DNA of 64,000 nt from assembly GCA_030440445.1 (NCBI GenBank), contig CP098528.1, positions 2,170,001-2,234,000 of the forward strand, read 5' to 3'. Source of the stretch: Halomonas sp. KG2 (lineage in GTDB: Bacteria; Pseudomonadota; Gammaproteobacteria; Pseudomonadales; Halomonadaceae). Each line of letters starts with the position of its first letter. Position 1 is the stretch's first letter. A model generated the notes under the pieces. It made no database searches and was not told the origin of the DNA. It saw only the letters and a list, made by a program, of their open reading frames with translations. The translations under genes were made by a program, and so were the position numbers. Positions 18,874 through 28,655 of the stretch are shown here, piece after piece.

Positions 18874-19872
18874 CTACGCCGTCGCCGAAGAAGTGTCAGG
18901 CGTTTCTACGAGTTCGCTTTGGCGGGCAAAGTGGTGCTGTGCGAACGCTACCCGCTCAGCGACGGGAACACCGTCAGGCTGCTGTTCGATCAGGTCAAGC
19001 CGGCGACGAAGTCCTTCTCCGTTGGTCATTTGAATCGCAAGCCCGGGGCGCGCATTAAGCTCAAGCAGCATGGGGCCATGCTTTCTATCTAGCACCATAT
19101 CGGTGCCAAGATAGCCAAGTCCGGTCATCTCGTAGCAGCCTGCTGCCAGGTGGAGCAGGGTATCCCACTGTGGGACAACCAGACTTGCCAAGTCGTGACC
19201 TGTATCTGGGTGGCTGAAGCACGGACGATCAAACTGCACTCCACGTAGGGCCGCGCCTGTGGCAATGTTCAGCCCAACGCCTACGGCCCCTTGGTGAAGG
19301 TTGGCCTTGCCATCCGACGCGGCGGTAGAAAGCCGCATCATGGCCATCACTGGATAACCTTTAAACACGATGACTCGAATATCCGGTACGCCTTCATAGG
19401 TATAGGCCATCAGGCTTTCATCGAAATTGATCAGTGTTTCGATGACGGCGACATCCGGTGAGCCGCCTAGCGAATACAGCCCAGAAAGTATGTTCGAAAC
19501 ATGGCGCTCAATATCTTCAATCGACAAGCTGGCACCGCTCGGTTTGATGAAGATACCCTCTTGTACCTTTTCAATAACAAGTATGCCTTTTCCGCCACTG
19601 CCTTTGGCAGGCTTGATCACAAAGCCCGAATGGCCACTTAGCATCTCGCTGATATGCTTGACCCCAAACTGAGTCGTGACTGTACCAATGAGCTCCGGCG
19701 TTGTAATGCCGTAACGTTGCGCAAGAAGCTTGGTTTTCAGCTTGTCGTCAACCAGCGGATATAAACGTCGGGAATTATAGCGGCCGATGTAGCGAATATT
19801 TCGCCGATTCATGCCGATAATTCCCTTGTCTCTAAGCCGTGTTGGCCATGTCCAGTTCTTTAGCCAGCTCAT
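18874..19872 (-). CDS. RimK-related ATP-grasp ligase (alpha-L-glutamate ligase-like)
   Basis: A 332-residue ATP-grasp protein of the alpha-L-glutamate-ligase-like family related to RimK. It shows GFVIKPAKGSGGKGILVI (ATP-grasp lid), FDESLMAYTYEGVPDIRVIV and a catalytic C-terminal segment GLGYLGTDMVLDRKHGPMLL followed by ELNARPGLAIQ. Such enzymes form amide or peptide bonds using ATP. The target is not known for this family. Its ATG overlaps the stop of the inactive transglutaminase gene by four bases. With that gene and the retropepsin-like lipoprotein it forms a recurrent three-gene unit. Confidence 0.87.
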   Translation of the reverse strand: MSWLKNWTWPTRLRDKGIIGMNRRNIRYIGRYNSRRLYPLVDDKLKTKLLAQRYGITTPELIGTVTTQFGVKHISEMLSGHSGFVIKPAKGSGGKGILVIEKVQEGIFIKPSGASLSIEDIERHVSNILSGLYSLGGSPDVAVIETLINFDESLMAYTYEGVPDIRVIVFKGYPVMAMMRLSTAASDGKANLHQGAVGVGLNIATGAALRGVQFDRPCFSHPDTGHDLASLVVPQWDTLLHLAAGCYEMTGLGYLGTDMVLDRKHGPMLLELNARPGLAIQMTNGEGLRRRLDLIEQQPDGVPVAERVAFAQHHFARQSELVETPDTSSATA

Positions 19873-21392
19873 GAGGATTTCTCTTCATCAGTAATTGGCT
19901 TAAAACGGCGTAGCTCCAATAAGCGGTAGCCCGTGTAATTACCAAGCAACAAGATGAGCGCCATCAGAATGAACTGAACGCCAAGGAAGTTGAAAGTAAT
20001 GTGGCGAACCCAGGGGTTATTCATGGCAAGGAACGCTAATACAGCGGTTAAGAGGCTGCCTCCGCCTTGAATCAATACCTGCTTTGGCCCTTCCTCTTCC
20101 CAGAGAATCGACATCCGCTCAATCGTCCATGCCAGGATGATCATCGGGAAAAATGTGACAGTTAACCCCGCGCTTAGCCCCATACGATAAGCAATAACAG
20201 TGAAAATTGAGATGATTGCTATGACAGTGATGATGACCGCCGAAACCCTCGCTACCAGCAATAGGTTGAGGTATGAAAGATAATTACGGATGATCAGGCC
20301 TACAGCCACAATCAGCAGGAAGCCAATTAAACCCGTTAGCAGAGTGGTTTGAATAAACGCTAATGCAATCAGCACCGGCATAAAAGTGCCCGATGTTTTT
20401 ACCCCAACCAACACTCGCAAAAACACCACTACCAGCGCGCCAATGGGTATCAGCAGAATCGTTTGGAAAAGTGCCTGTTCTTCCAAAGGAAGGCTATGGA
20501 TAGAGAAATTGAGTAGCGTGTCATCAGAGTAGTGATTACGAACCGCCGCAGAAGCAGGTTGGTAATGCGTCAACATTGAAAAGGTGACACGCGAATTGGT
20601 TCCGCCCTGGACCTCTAACACCGCGCGACCACCTGTTTCCCAGAGTAGAAGGTTGTCGGGTTTTCCTTGCTCGCCGGTCGTGGGGTTAAAAAGTGTCCAG
20701 GTTTCGGCAGATTCGTCGAACACTTGAATCCAACTGCTGAGGGTTTGTCGACGACGACCATCTTCCATCAATAGGCCGCTGACTTCCCTTGCATGAACAC
20801 CCGCTTGATTCAACAAACGTACAATCAGTGGCGATGGCTGTTGCTGGGCTAAGAGTAGTCGTGCATTTTCCCCTTGGCGTTCGCCATTAATATCTAAAAT
20901 CAATTCTCTCGCAAAGGTGGCGTTATTGGCGCTACGTGCCCAAGCACGATCAATTAATTGGCTAGCGGCAGTGTCGTACGGGCTTTCCCAGGGAGGAACA
21001 GTCGATAATTCTGGTGGCGTTTGCACGGGTGAGCGCGCATCTGGCGAAACAAGCATTTGCACAGAATAGTAAAGCTGCTGGCTACCGGCGGCATTGCGAA
21101 TAGTCCACTCGGCCTGACGACCTAGTTCATCTGCTTTATAGGCAAGCCCATAGCCGGAAGACGCGGTGTTTTCCGTCAAAACCCGATATCCGGCCTGATG
21201 AGAAGGCAGCGCTAGATCAACCTGCACAGGGCCGTCCTGGGCATTAAAGTTGATAACAGCTTCGATTTCCCATACTTGGCGCTGTTCGCCGGGTAGCCAG
21301 GGGATTTCAAACTGAACATGTCGATGCACACTGGCGGCAATACCAACCAACAGCAGTAGTCCAACGATCAAATAAAACGGCAACCGTGACAT
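19869..21392 (-). CDS. Inactive transglutaminase fused to seven membrane helices
   Basis: A 507-residue inner-membrane protein. An N-terminal signal anchor (PFYLIVGLLLLVGIAASV) is followed by a periplasmic region of about 270 residues resembling a transglutaminase core (RELILDINGERQGENARLLL, TWTLFNPTTGEQG) without an evident Cys-His-Asp triad. About seven hydrophobic helices fill residues 300-490. This fits the family described as inactive transglutaminase fused to 7TM. The start is taken at the second ATG (21392), with AAGGA six bases upstream. It probably presents or binds a peptide in the periplasm for the partner ligase and protease; that is inference. Confidence 0.87.
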   Translation of the reverse strand: MSRLPFYLIVGLLLLVGIAASVHRHVQFEIPWLPGEQRQVWEIEAVINFNAQDGPVQVDLALPSHQAGYRVLTENTASSGYGLAYKADELGRQAEWTIRNAAGSQQLYYSVQMLVSPDARSPVQTPPELSTVPPWESPYDTAASQLIDRAWARSANNATFARELILDINGERQGENARLLLAQQQPSPLIVRLLNQAGVHAREVSGLLMEDGRRRQTLSSWIQVFDESAETWTLFNPTTGEQGKPDNLLLWETGGRAVLEVQGGTNSRVTFSMLTHYQPASAAVRNHYSDDTLLNFSIHSLPLEEQALFQTILLIPIGALVVVFLRVLVGVKTSGTFMPVLIALAFIQTTLLTGLIGFLLIVAVGLIIRNYLSYLNLLLVARVSAVIITVIAIISIFTVIAYRMGLSAGLTVTFFPMIILAWTIERMSILWEEEGPKQVLIQGGGSLLTAVLAFLAMNNPWVRHITFNFLGVQFILMALILLLGNYTGYRLLELRRFKPITDEEKSS

Positions 21393-21430
21393 CATGATTC
21401 CTTTCAGCGAAAAACGGCGGGGGAGAACTG

Positions 21431-22270
21431 TTACTCTTCAGTATCGTCTTGATCTGCTGCTTCATCTTCAGCGGCTTGATCGGCAGGTTCACCGCCAGGG
21501 AATTCTGGACGTTCGTAAAGATAGGTTTGAGCAACATCAATGGTGGCAATATCCATCATGAATCGCCGTCCTAACAGCACTGGGTAGTCCAAGTGGGTGC
21601 GATTATTAAGCGTGAACTCAACGTTTTCGCGGATTGGGCCCAAGGTCATTAACAGTGAGATCACTGGGCGAGACTCTTCACCAGATGCCTGAACAATACG
21701 CACCCTACGTACAATTGGCGCTTCGATCCATTCATCACGCACGCGATCTACGACCACGTCTTCGTCATTTAGTGCCAACTTAAAGCGCACCCAATTTTCA
21801 CCATCACGTTCAAAGCGGGTAATTTCGGCTGCTGATAGTGATGAAGTGTTGGCTCCTGAATCAACGCGCGCCTTCAAATAAGTGCCAACACTGGGTAAAC
21901 CAACCCATTCACTGCGGCCCAGCAGTGTTTTGTTGTCTTGAGTGGCATCAACATCGCACTCTTCACGAACAATAACGGGATCTTCACCGCGAGCTTGTAG
22001 ACCAGCCACATCTTGGCGCAAATAGCGCAACAGGCTACCGACTTCGCGAACATCAGCTGTCAACGCTCGCTGTTGGTTAAGCTGCTGCTCGTGTAGTAGT
22101 GCAGACGCAGATGCACACTGCTGAGCAAGAGAGGTTTCAAGTTCAAGGATGCGGGTGTTAAAAGACGCTTCGCTTAATGGCGGTGGCTCATTCGTTTCTG
22201 GCGGTGTCACAGCACAGCCTGCAAACGAAAGCGACAAACCAGCCATTAGACACAATACACCTGAGCGCAT
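21431..22270 (-). CDS. Retropepsin-like lipoprotein (family annotated as ATP-dependent zinc protease)
   Basis: A 279-residue protein with a lipoprotein signal (GLSLSFAGC, so acylated at C18), a coiled-coil stretch to about residue 90 and a C-terminal domain with the retropepsin motif ARVDSGANTSSLSA. Further family blocks are VRRVRIVQASGEESRPVI and HLDYPVLLGRRFMMD. Many databases call this family an ATP-dependent zinc protease, but the DSGA motif argues for an aspartic-protease-like fold. It is first in the triad with the transglutaminase-like and ATP-grasp genes. The acidic C-terminal tail (EDEAADQDDTEE) is unusual. AAGGAT precedes the ATG. Confidence 0.82.
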   Translation of the reverse strand: MRSGVLCLMAGLSLSFAGCAVTPPETNEPPPLSEASFNTRILELETSLAQQCASASALLHEQQLNQQRALTADVREVGSLLRYLRQDVAGLQARGEDPVIVREECDVDATQDNKTLLGRSEWVGLPSVGTYLKARVDSGANTSSLSAAEITRFERDGENWVRFKLALNDEDVVVDRVRDEWIEAPIVRRVRIVQASGEESRPVISLLMTLGPIRENVEFTLNNRTHLDYPVLLGRRFMMDIATIDVAQTYLYERPEFPGGEPADQAAEDEAADQDDTEE

Positions 22271-22375
22271 AACGTGAGATATCCTTAAACAAGAAGAGCA
22301 TGAATGATAAGGAGAAGGACATTGTATTGTCCAACTTGATCCGCTGGTTTTGGAACCTTTATTTAGTTAATTTAA

Positions 22376-22391
22376 CATAATATATATTATG
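22376..22391. promoter_or_regulatory. 16-bp perfect palindrome upstream of the retropepsin-like gene
   Basis: CATAATATATATTATG reads the same on both strands. It lies 105 bases upstream of the lipoprotein start and 129 bases beyond the ectC stop. It may act as an operator and also contains -10-like sequence on both strands. Confidence 0.45.
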
Positions 22392-22452
22392 CGAACCTGC
22401 ATGATCTCACGGGCATCACGTTAAAATCCTAATCATCAATGGCAACCCTCAT

Positions 22453-22485
22453 AAAAAACAGCCTGCTTTTTAAGCAGGCTGTTTT
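22453..22485 (-). terminator. Rho-independent terminator of the ectoine operon
   Basis: AAAACAGCCTGCTT (22455-22468) pairs perfectly with AAGCAGGCTGTTTT (22472-22485) around a three-base loop. On the minus strand the stem is followed by a U-run, 35-65 bases after the ectC stop. Confidence 0.9.
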
Positions 22486-22519
22486 GTCATTAGCCAATCC
22501 GTAACGCTAACGTTAGGCC

Positions 22520-22918
22520 TTACTCACCAGCGGGTGCAGCGTATGAGCCGTCTTCCTGGTGTACTTCATTACCAGTAATTGCTGGCGTGAAGACGCATGC
22601 GACGGTCATGCCTTTTTCTTTACCGCGTAACAGGTGTTCGTCGTGCTGATCCAGCAGATAAATATCGCCTGCTTTGATCGGCCAGATTTTGCCATCGGCT
22701 AGGGTTTCTACTTCGCCTTCGCCTTCATAGCAAAACACAGCTTCATAGTGGTTTTTGTAATGAATATGCGTCTCAGTGCCTGGGAAAATACGGGTAATAT
22801 GAAATGAAAAACCCGCATTATCATTGGCTAGAACAAGACGCGTGCTGTCCCAATTGCCATTTTCGGCGGTGACAAGGCGATCTGTTTTGCGTGCTTCTTC
22901 AAGATTACGAACGATCAT
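22520..22918 (-). CDS. ectC: L-ectoine synthase
   Basis: A 132-residue cupin enzyme that cyclises N-gamma-acetyl-diaminobutyrate to ectoine, the last step of the pathway. It starts [16 protein letters not shown]. The metal-binding cupin signatures are [20 protein letters not shown] and [15 protein letters not shown]. It is the third gene of ectABC, 84 bases after ectB, and is followed by a strong terminator. No ectD hydroxylase or aspartokinase gene follows, so this locus by itself makes ectoine, not hydroxyectoine. Confidence 0.98.
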   Translation of the reverse strand: MIVRNLEEARKTDRLVTAENGNWDSTRLVLANDNAGFSFHITRIFPGTETHIHYKNHYEAVFCYEGEGEVETLADGKIWPIKAGDIYLLDQHDEHLLRGKEKGMTVACVFTPAITGNEVHQEDGSYAAPAGE

Positions 22919-23002
22919 AGAATTGCTCCGTTATGAGGCACTTGGTATTAACCGAAGCGGCCCAGTGCTGAATCGATGCTGCAAAATTAGCCTAACTCTA
23001 CA

Positions 23003-24385
<1,383 letters not shown>

Positions 24386-24964
24386 TTACATGCTGTCTGT
24401 TTGAAATGGACCTATACGAACTAGGTTTTCAGGATCATGCTCTCCACCGAGTTGTTCGGTAGAGAAATATTCACGGCTATTTAAAGGGGCTTGCCAGCGT
24501 GCAGCTAAGCGGCGAAATAAGCCCCAAGAGGCCTGATTGTCTGGAGTGATCGTCGTTTCCAGATGATGCACATCATCAAGCTCTGGACGCGACATAATGG
24601 CTTCGACTAAGCGGCGTGCCAAGCCTGTACCACGTGCTTTTTCACCGACGGCAACCTGCCATAGAAAGTAGGTATCCGGCGCGTTGTCTTTCACATAGCC
24701 AGATACAAATCCTACTATCTCGCCCTCTTCATTTGTTGCGACCGCACAGGTATCGCGAAACTGAGTTGCCAACAGTAAATAAGCATAAGCAGAATTAACA
24801 TCAAGCGGTGGGCAAGCTTTTATCAACTCGTAGACGCCCCAACCATCATCTGCATTCGGCTTGCGAATAAATAACGGAGTAGATGCATGACCGACCACAG
24901 CATCAGCGACTGTTGGGCGTGCAAGGTCTGCAGAAGGGGTAAAAGGTGTTATTGGCGTGCTCAT
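24386..24964 (-). CDS. ectA: L-2,4-diaminobutyrate acetyltransferase
   Basis: A 192-residue GNAT acetyltransferase that transfers acetyl from acetyl-CoA to the gamma-amino group of diaminobutyrate. The acetyl-CoA-binding motif appears as VAVGEKARGTGLARRLVEAI, and ETTITPDNQASWGLFRRLA is characteristic of EctA. It opens the ectoine operon, 33 bases behind a near-consensus sigma-70 promoter. The product pathway lets the cell accumulate ectoine at high salinity. Confidence 0.98.
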   Translation of the reverse strand: MSTPITPFTPSADLARPTVADAVVGHASTPLFIRKPNADDGWGVYELIKACPPLDVNSAYAYLLLATQFRDTCAVATNEEGEIVGFVSGYVKDNAPDTYFLWQVAVGEKARGTGLARRLVEAIMSRPELDDVHHLETTITPDNQASWGLFRRLAARWQAPLNSREYFSTEQLGGEHDPENLVRIGPFQTDSM

Positions 24965-24996
24965 GGTTATGCTTCGCTGTAGCGAATTTGAGCGCC

Positions 24997-25025
24997 ATTA
25001 TAACAGCTGATTATGAGCAATTCAA
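24997..25025 (-). promoter_or_regulatory. Promoter of ectABC
   Basis: On the minus strand TTGAAT (25025-25020) and TATAAT (25002-24997) are 17 bases apart. The -10 lies 33 bases upstream of the ectA ATG, which leaves a short leader. It resembles a strong vegetative promoter. An additional stress or osmotic promoter could overlap the AT-rich DNA further upstream, but I cannot point to one. Confidence 0.75.
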
Positions 25026-25150
25026 AAATCATATTATTCATCCCGTCCTTTTCCATAATTTTTGGTTATCAAAGGCGTCTCTACCTGCAAAAATCAGGTG
25101 AAAGAGCCGCTGTATTGAAAGAGTTTAGATCAACCTCACATAGCTGCGAG

Positions 25151-25179
25151 ACAAAAAAAGGCGAGCTAATGCTCGCCTT
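25151..25179 (-). terminator. Rho-independent terminator of gor
   Basis: AAGGCGAGC (25158-25166) and GCTCGCCTT (25171-25179) form a nine-pair stem around TAAT. On the minus strand the stem runs into a U-tract (A-run at 25153-25159), about 20-50 bases after the gor stop. Confidence 0.85.
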
Positions 25180-25200
25180 AAAAATGTGAATTTTATGTAA

Positions 25201-26583
25201 TCAATTGCGCGTAGCTGTTCTCATTGTCACAAACTCTTCCGCACCTGTTGGGTGGATACCGATGGTACGATCAAAATCTTCTTTTGTAAGCCCCGCCCTG
25301 ACCGCAATGGCAATCCCTTGTATTAATTCACCGGCCTCTTCACCTACCATGTGAGCCCCTACGACAACATCTGTCGCATCATCAACGATTAGCTTCATTA
25401 AGGTGCGTTCTTGGCTACCTGACAATGTGTGTTTCATTGCTTTAAAGTCCGCGCTATAAACGCGAATCTTGCCAATGTTTTCTCTGGCAGCCTCTTCAGA
25501 TAGCCCTACCGTCCCAATATTGGGATGACAAAAAACAGCCGTAGGAATCGTGGCATAGTCCAACGGTTTAGGCAGTGTTTCATTGAAGTGGATATCGACT
25601 AGCTGCATCGCCTCAGCCAGTGCTACGGGCGTCAACTCAGGCCCCTGGGTCAAATCGCCAAGCGCCAAAATTGAAGGAACCGACGTCTCGTAGCGTTCAT
25701 TCACGGGGATTTTTCCACTGCTATCAAGATGAATGCCCAATGCTTCAAGCCCTAGCCCCTGCGTATTGGCGTTACGTCCTGTCGCTGCTAAGACGGCATC
25801 TACCTCTTGAACATCACCGTTAGTTAAATACACGTTAAACGCCGAGCCATTGGGTTCAATCCGTTCAATATTGGTATTGAAATGCAGGTTGACGCCCTTT
25901 TTGCTCATTTCATCGCGGGTAAAAGCTCGAACTTCTTCATCAAACCCTTTTAGAAACAGCTCTCCACGATAAATCAAATGTGTTTCACTACCGAGGCCGT
26001 TAAAAATGCTCGCGAATTCGACCGCAATATAGCCGCCTCCCAACACCAGAAACCGCTCTGGAAAAGCATCAAGGTCAAATATCTGGTTTGAAGTGACTGT
26101 GTATTCACTGCCAGGAAAATCAGGCACCCATGGCCAACCACCTGTCGCTAGCAGTATCTTTTGTGCGGTTACTTGGGTAACGCTCTCTTCCGAGGTCAAT
26201 GAAACGGTGTGTGCATCTGTCACGGTTGCTCTAGCGTGGAGCAGTACGACTCCCGCGCCCTCTAACATCCGCTGATAAATGCCATTAAGCCGTTTTATTT
26301 CACTGGTTTTATTATCGCGTAGCACTGACCACTCAAAGACAGCAGGCCCAGGCAACTGCCATCCAAAGCCTGCGGCATCATCGAAGCTGTCGTGAAAGTG
26401 GGCCGCATAGGAGTACAGTTTTTTAGGCACACAGCCGACATTGACACAGGTGCCGCCCAAGTAACGGTCTTCAGCTATAGCAACTCTGGCACCGGTTGCA
26501 GCTGCCATCCGTGCGGCGCGAACACCCCCTGACCCTGCTCCAATTACCAGTAAATCGTATTCATATTCCGCGTTATCAGCCAT
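25201..26583 (-). CDS. gor: Glutathione-disulfide reductase
   Basis: A 460-residue FAD enzyme that reduces oxidised glutathione with NADPH. It shows the FAD motif VIGAGSGGVRAARMAA, the redox disulfide GGTCVNVGCVPKKLY, the NADPH motif VLGGGYIAVEFASIFNGLG and the catalytic C-terminal HPTGAEEFVTM. AGGA precedes the ATG. It is a single-gene unit with its own terminator, lying between ectABC and the divergent carbonic anhydrase gene. Confidence 0.96.
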   Translation of the reverse strand: MADNAEYEYDLLVIGAGSGGVRAARMAAATGARVAIAEDRYLGGTCVNVGCVPKKLYSYAAHFHDSFDDAAGFGWQLPGPAVFEWSVLRDNKTSEIKRLNGIYQRMLEGAGVVLLHARATVTDAHTVSLTSEESVTQVTAQKILLATGGWPWVPDFPGSEYTVTSNQIFDLDAFPERFLVLGGGYIAVEFASIFNGLGSETHLIYRGELFLKGFDEEVRAFTRDEMSKKGVNLHFNTNIERIEPNGSAFNVYLTNGDVQEVDAVLAATGRNANTQGLGLEALGIHLDSSGKIPVNERYETSVPSILALGDLTQGPELTPVALAEAMQLVDIHFNETLPKPLDYATIPTAVFCHPNIGTVGLSEEAARENIGKIRVYSADFKAMKHTLSGSQERTLMKLIVDDATDVVVGAHMVGEEAGELIQGIAIAVRAGLTKEDFDRTIGIHPTGAEEFVTMRTATRN

Positions 26584-26755
26584 GTGCTATTCCTATCCTG
26601 AACCATTGCATGTACTTATCGGTCATGTACTTACCGACAACGGTCGTTAAGCACAAAGATTGACCTTAGATTCTGAGAAGGTTAAAACCCCTCTCTCTGT
26701 ACCCTAGTTTGCTCTATCTTGAACCTAACAGCTCCTAACCTGTGACGGAGATCCA

Positions 26756-27403
26756 ATGTCTAACGCTATTGAAACACTGCTTGATAATAATCGCGCCTGG
26801 GCAGAGCGTATGTGTGAGGAAGATCCTGACTACTTTAAACGCCTTTCCAATCAGCAAAACCCTGATTACCTCTGGATTGGTTGTTCTGACAGTCGTGTGC
26901 CTGCTAACCAAATTATTGCCCTTCCGCCAGGCGAAGTCTTTGTCCATCGTAATGTCGCTAACCTTCTCCACCATACCGATATGAACGCACTGTCAGTCGT
27001 GCAGTTTGCGGTGGATGTACTCAAGGTCAGTCATATCATGATTGTGGGGCACTACGGTTGTGGTGGCATTAAGGCGGCAGTAACCGGCGGTGAGTGCGGA
27101 GTCGTCGATTACTGGCTGCATTCGGTGCGCGAACAGTATAACCATCACCGTAATACGCTTGAACATTTACCAATGGAAGAGCAAATTGACCGCATGTGCG
27201 AATTGAACGTAAAGGCTCAAGTTAATAGCTTGTGCCGAACCAAAATTCTGCAACGTGCCTGGCAGAGAGGCCAAGATATTTCAGTGCATGGTTGGGTCTA
27301 TGGGTTGAGCGACGGCCGTGTAAAAGATCTCAAATGCACCATAACCGGCCTGGAGCAGGTTGAGACCCTTTATCGTATCGACCGCCTTCAACAAAGCGAC
27401 TGA
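26756..27403 (+). CDS. can: Beta-class carbonic anhydrase
   Basis: A 215-residue zinc enzyme interconverting CO2 and bicarbonate. Zinc ligands and catalytic residues are in IGCSDSRVPANQI and IVGHYGCGGIK, and the C-terminal segment HGWVYGLSDGRVKDL is typical of the Can (YadF) group. GGAG lies eight bases before the ATG. It stands alone and is divergent from gor. Beta-carbonic anhydrases of this kind supply bicarbonate for carboxylation at ambient CO2. Confidence 0.96.
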   Translation: MSNAIETLLDNNRAWAERMCEEDPDYFKRLSNQQNPDYLWIGCSDSRVPANQIIALPPGEVFVHRNVANLLHHTDMNALSVVQFAVDVLKVSHIMIVGHYGCGGIKAAVTGGECGVVDYWLHSVREQYNHHRNTLEHLPMEEQIDRMCELNVKAQVNSLCRTKILQRAWQRGQDISVHGWVYGLSDGRVKDLKCTITGLEQVETLYRIDRLQQSD

Positions 27404-27442
27404 CACTATCTGTGCCTATCGCTCTAATGACATCGATCTCGG

Positions 27443-27970
27443 TCAGTTATAGCGGTAGGCGCGATGACAACTTTTACAGCTTAAGCCAACATCAGAAAAT
27501 GCTCGCGTGGCCGCGCGATAGTCCTCTTGCTCGGCCGCATCGATCAGCGCCGCCACCTTTTGCTCAAGATCCGTAAATCCCGCTGCGAAATCTTCCCACT
27601 CTTCCCAGATTTCTGGGCGAGCGTCAGATCCACGCCCATGAGTGCCGACAATAAACGCGGGCAAAAAATGAGCTTGAGTCGCCTGTTCCTGAAGCGTTGC
27701 TAAGCGCGGCGCGGCTCCGCGTGCATCCTGGTTATTCACCAAGTCAAAACGCAGCTGACGCAGAAGGCTTTCTAGCTCTTTCAATTCATCCTGACGCCAT
27801 ATGACCGCTTCTCGCTCACTTGAAAACGGGCTCTCTTCAACCGTTTGTGGCATCGCTGGCACGACATCTTCAGTAATTTCCTCGGCTATAGCGGGCGTCG
27901 CAATTGCAGCAGAGATGACCAAGGCCCAAGCCGAAGGCATGAGCCATGAACGTTTTAAAGTGTGTGGCAT
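27443..27970 (-). CDS. Cytochrome c'-like periplasmic heme protein
   Basis: A 175-residue secreted protein. A Sec signal peptide ends near ATPAIAEE, a helical body follows, and a single heme-attachment motif CKSCH lies 8-12 residues from the C-terminus (VGLSCKSCHRAYRYN). That layout, with the heme near the end of a four-helix bundle, fits cytochrome c'. These proteins bind NO or CO or act in electron transfer. The ATG at 27970 is preferred over the longer frame to 28066, because it opens the signal peptide and has AAGG eight bases upstream. It lies 55 bases after msrA. Confidence 0.8.
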   Translation of the reverse strand: MPHTLKRSWLMPSAWALVISAAIATPAIAEEITEDVVPAMPQTVEESPFSSEREAVIWRQDELKELESLLRQLRFDLVNNQDARGAAPRLATLQEQATQAHFLPAFIVGTHGRGSDARPEIWEEWEDFAAGFTDLEQKVAALIDAAEQEDYRAATRAFSDVGLSCKSCHRAYRYN

Positions 27971-27971
27971 T

Positions 27972-27995
27972 TTACTGACCTTATTACTGACCTTG
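27972..27995. repeat. 12-bp near-perfect tandem duplication in front of the cytochrome gene
   Basis: TTACTGACCTTA and TTACTGACCTTG (11 of 12 identical) are adjacent. On the minus strand this duplicates the AAGGTCAG segment that serves as ribosome binding site for the cytochrome gene. Confidence 0.7.
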
Positions 27996-28025
27996 TGATG
28001 GAGTACTTGGCTCTTTTCACCACGA

Positions 28026-28646
28026 CTAACCGATGGGGCAAGTAACGCCAGTCCCTTTAAGTCCACAGTACCCCGCAGGGTTCTTATCCAAATACTGCTG
28101 ATGATACGCCTCCGCGTAGTAAAAAATATTCAGCGGCTTGATCTCGGTAGTAATAGTTCCACGGCCAGCCTCATCGAGCGCCTTTTGATAGGCATTGGCA
28201 CTCTTTTCAGCAGCCACCAACTGAGCAGCCGTTGTTGTGAAAATGGCAGAGCGGTACTGGCTACCCACATCGTTGCCTTGACGATTGCCTTGAGTAGGGT
28301 CGTGCTGCTCCCAAAAAATTTGCAACAGCGTAGCCAAGGATGTGGCACTGGGGTCGTATACCACTCGAACCACCTCGGTATGGCCTGTTTGTCCCGTACA
28401 CGTTTCTTGATAAGTTGGGTTTTGTGTTTCTCCCCCGGCATAACCTGCGGCAGTGACGTATACCCCCGGCACTTGCCAAAACAGGCGTTCAACGCCCCAA
28501 AAGCACCCCATGCCTAACACAATTTCTTCATACCCTGCTGGGAAAGGAGGGTGAAGTGAGTGGCCAGTAACGGTATGTACGCTGCTCGTTTCAATCGGCG
28601 TTACGCGGCCAAGCGGTGCTGAATTTGCTTTAGAAAATAGCGTCAT
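28026..28646 (-). CDS. msrA: Peptide methionine (S)-S-oxide reductase
   Basis: A 206-residue MsrA that repairs oxidised methionine. The catalytic cysteine is in [13 protein letters not shown], followed by [18 protein letters not shown] and EVVRVVYDP. The resolving cysteine region is GYCGLKGTG at the C-terminus. GAGGG precedes the ATG. It begins only nine bases after tamB and is probably the distal part of the tamAB transcript. Confidence 0.96.
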   Translation of the reverse strand: MTLFSKANSAPLGRVTPIETSSVHTVTGHSLHPPFPAGYEEIVLGMGCFWGVERLFWQVPGVYVTAAGYAGGETQNPTYQETCTGQTGHTEVVRVVYDPSATSLATLLQIFWEQHDPTQGNRQGNDVGSQYRSAIFTTTAAQLVAAEKSANAYQKALDEAGRGTITTEIKPLNIFYYAEAYHQQYLDKNPAGYCGLKGTGVTCPIG

Positions 28647-28655
28647 AACGCCCTC

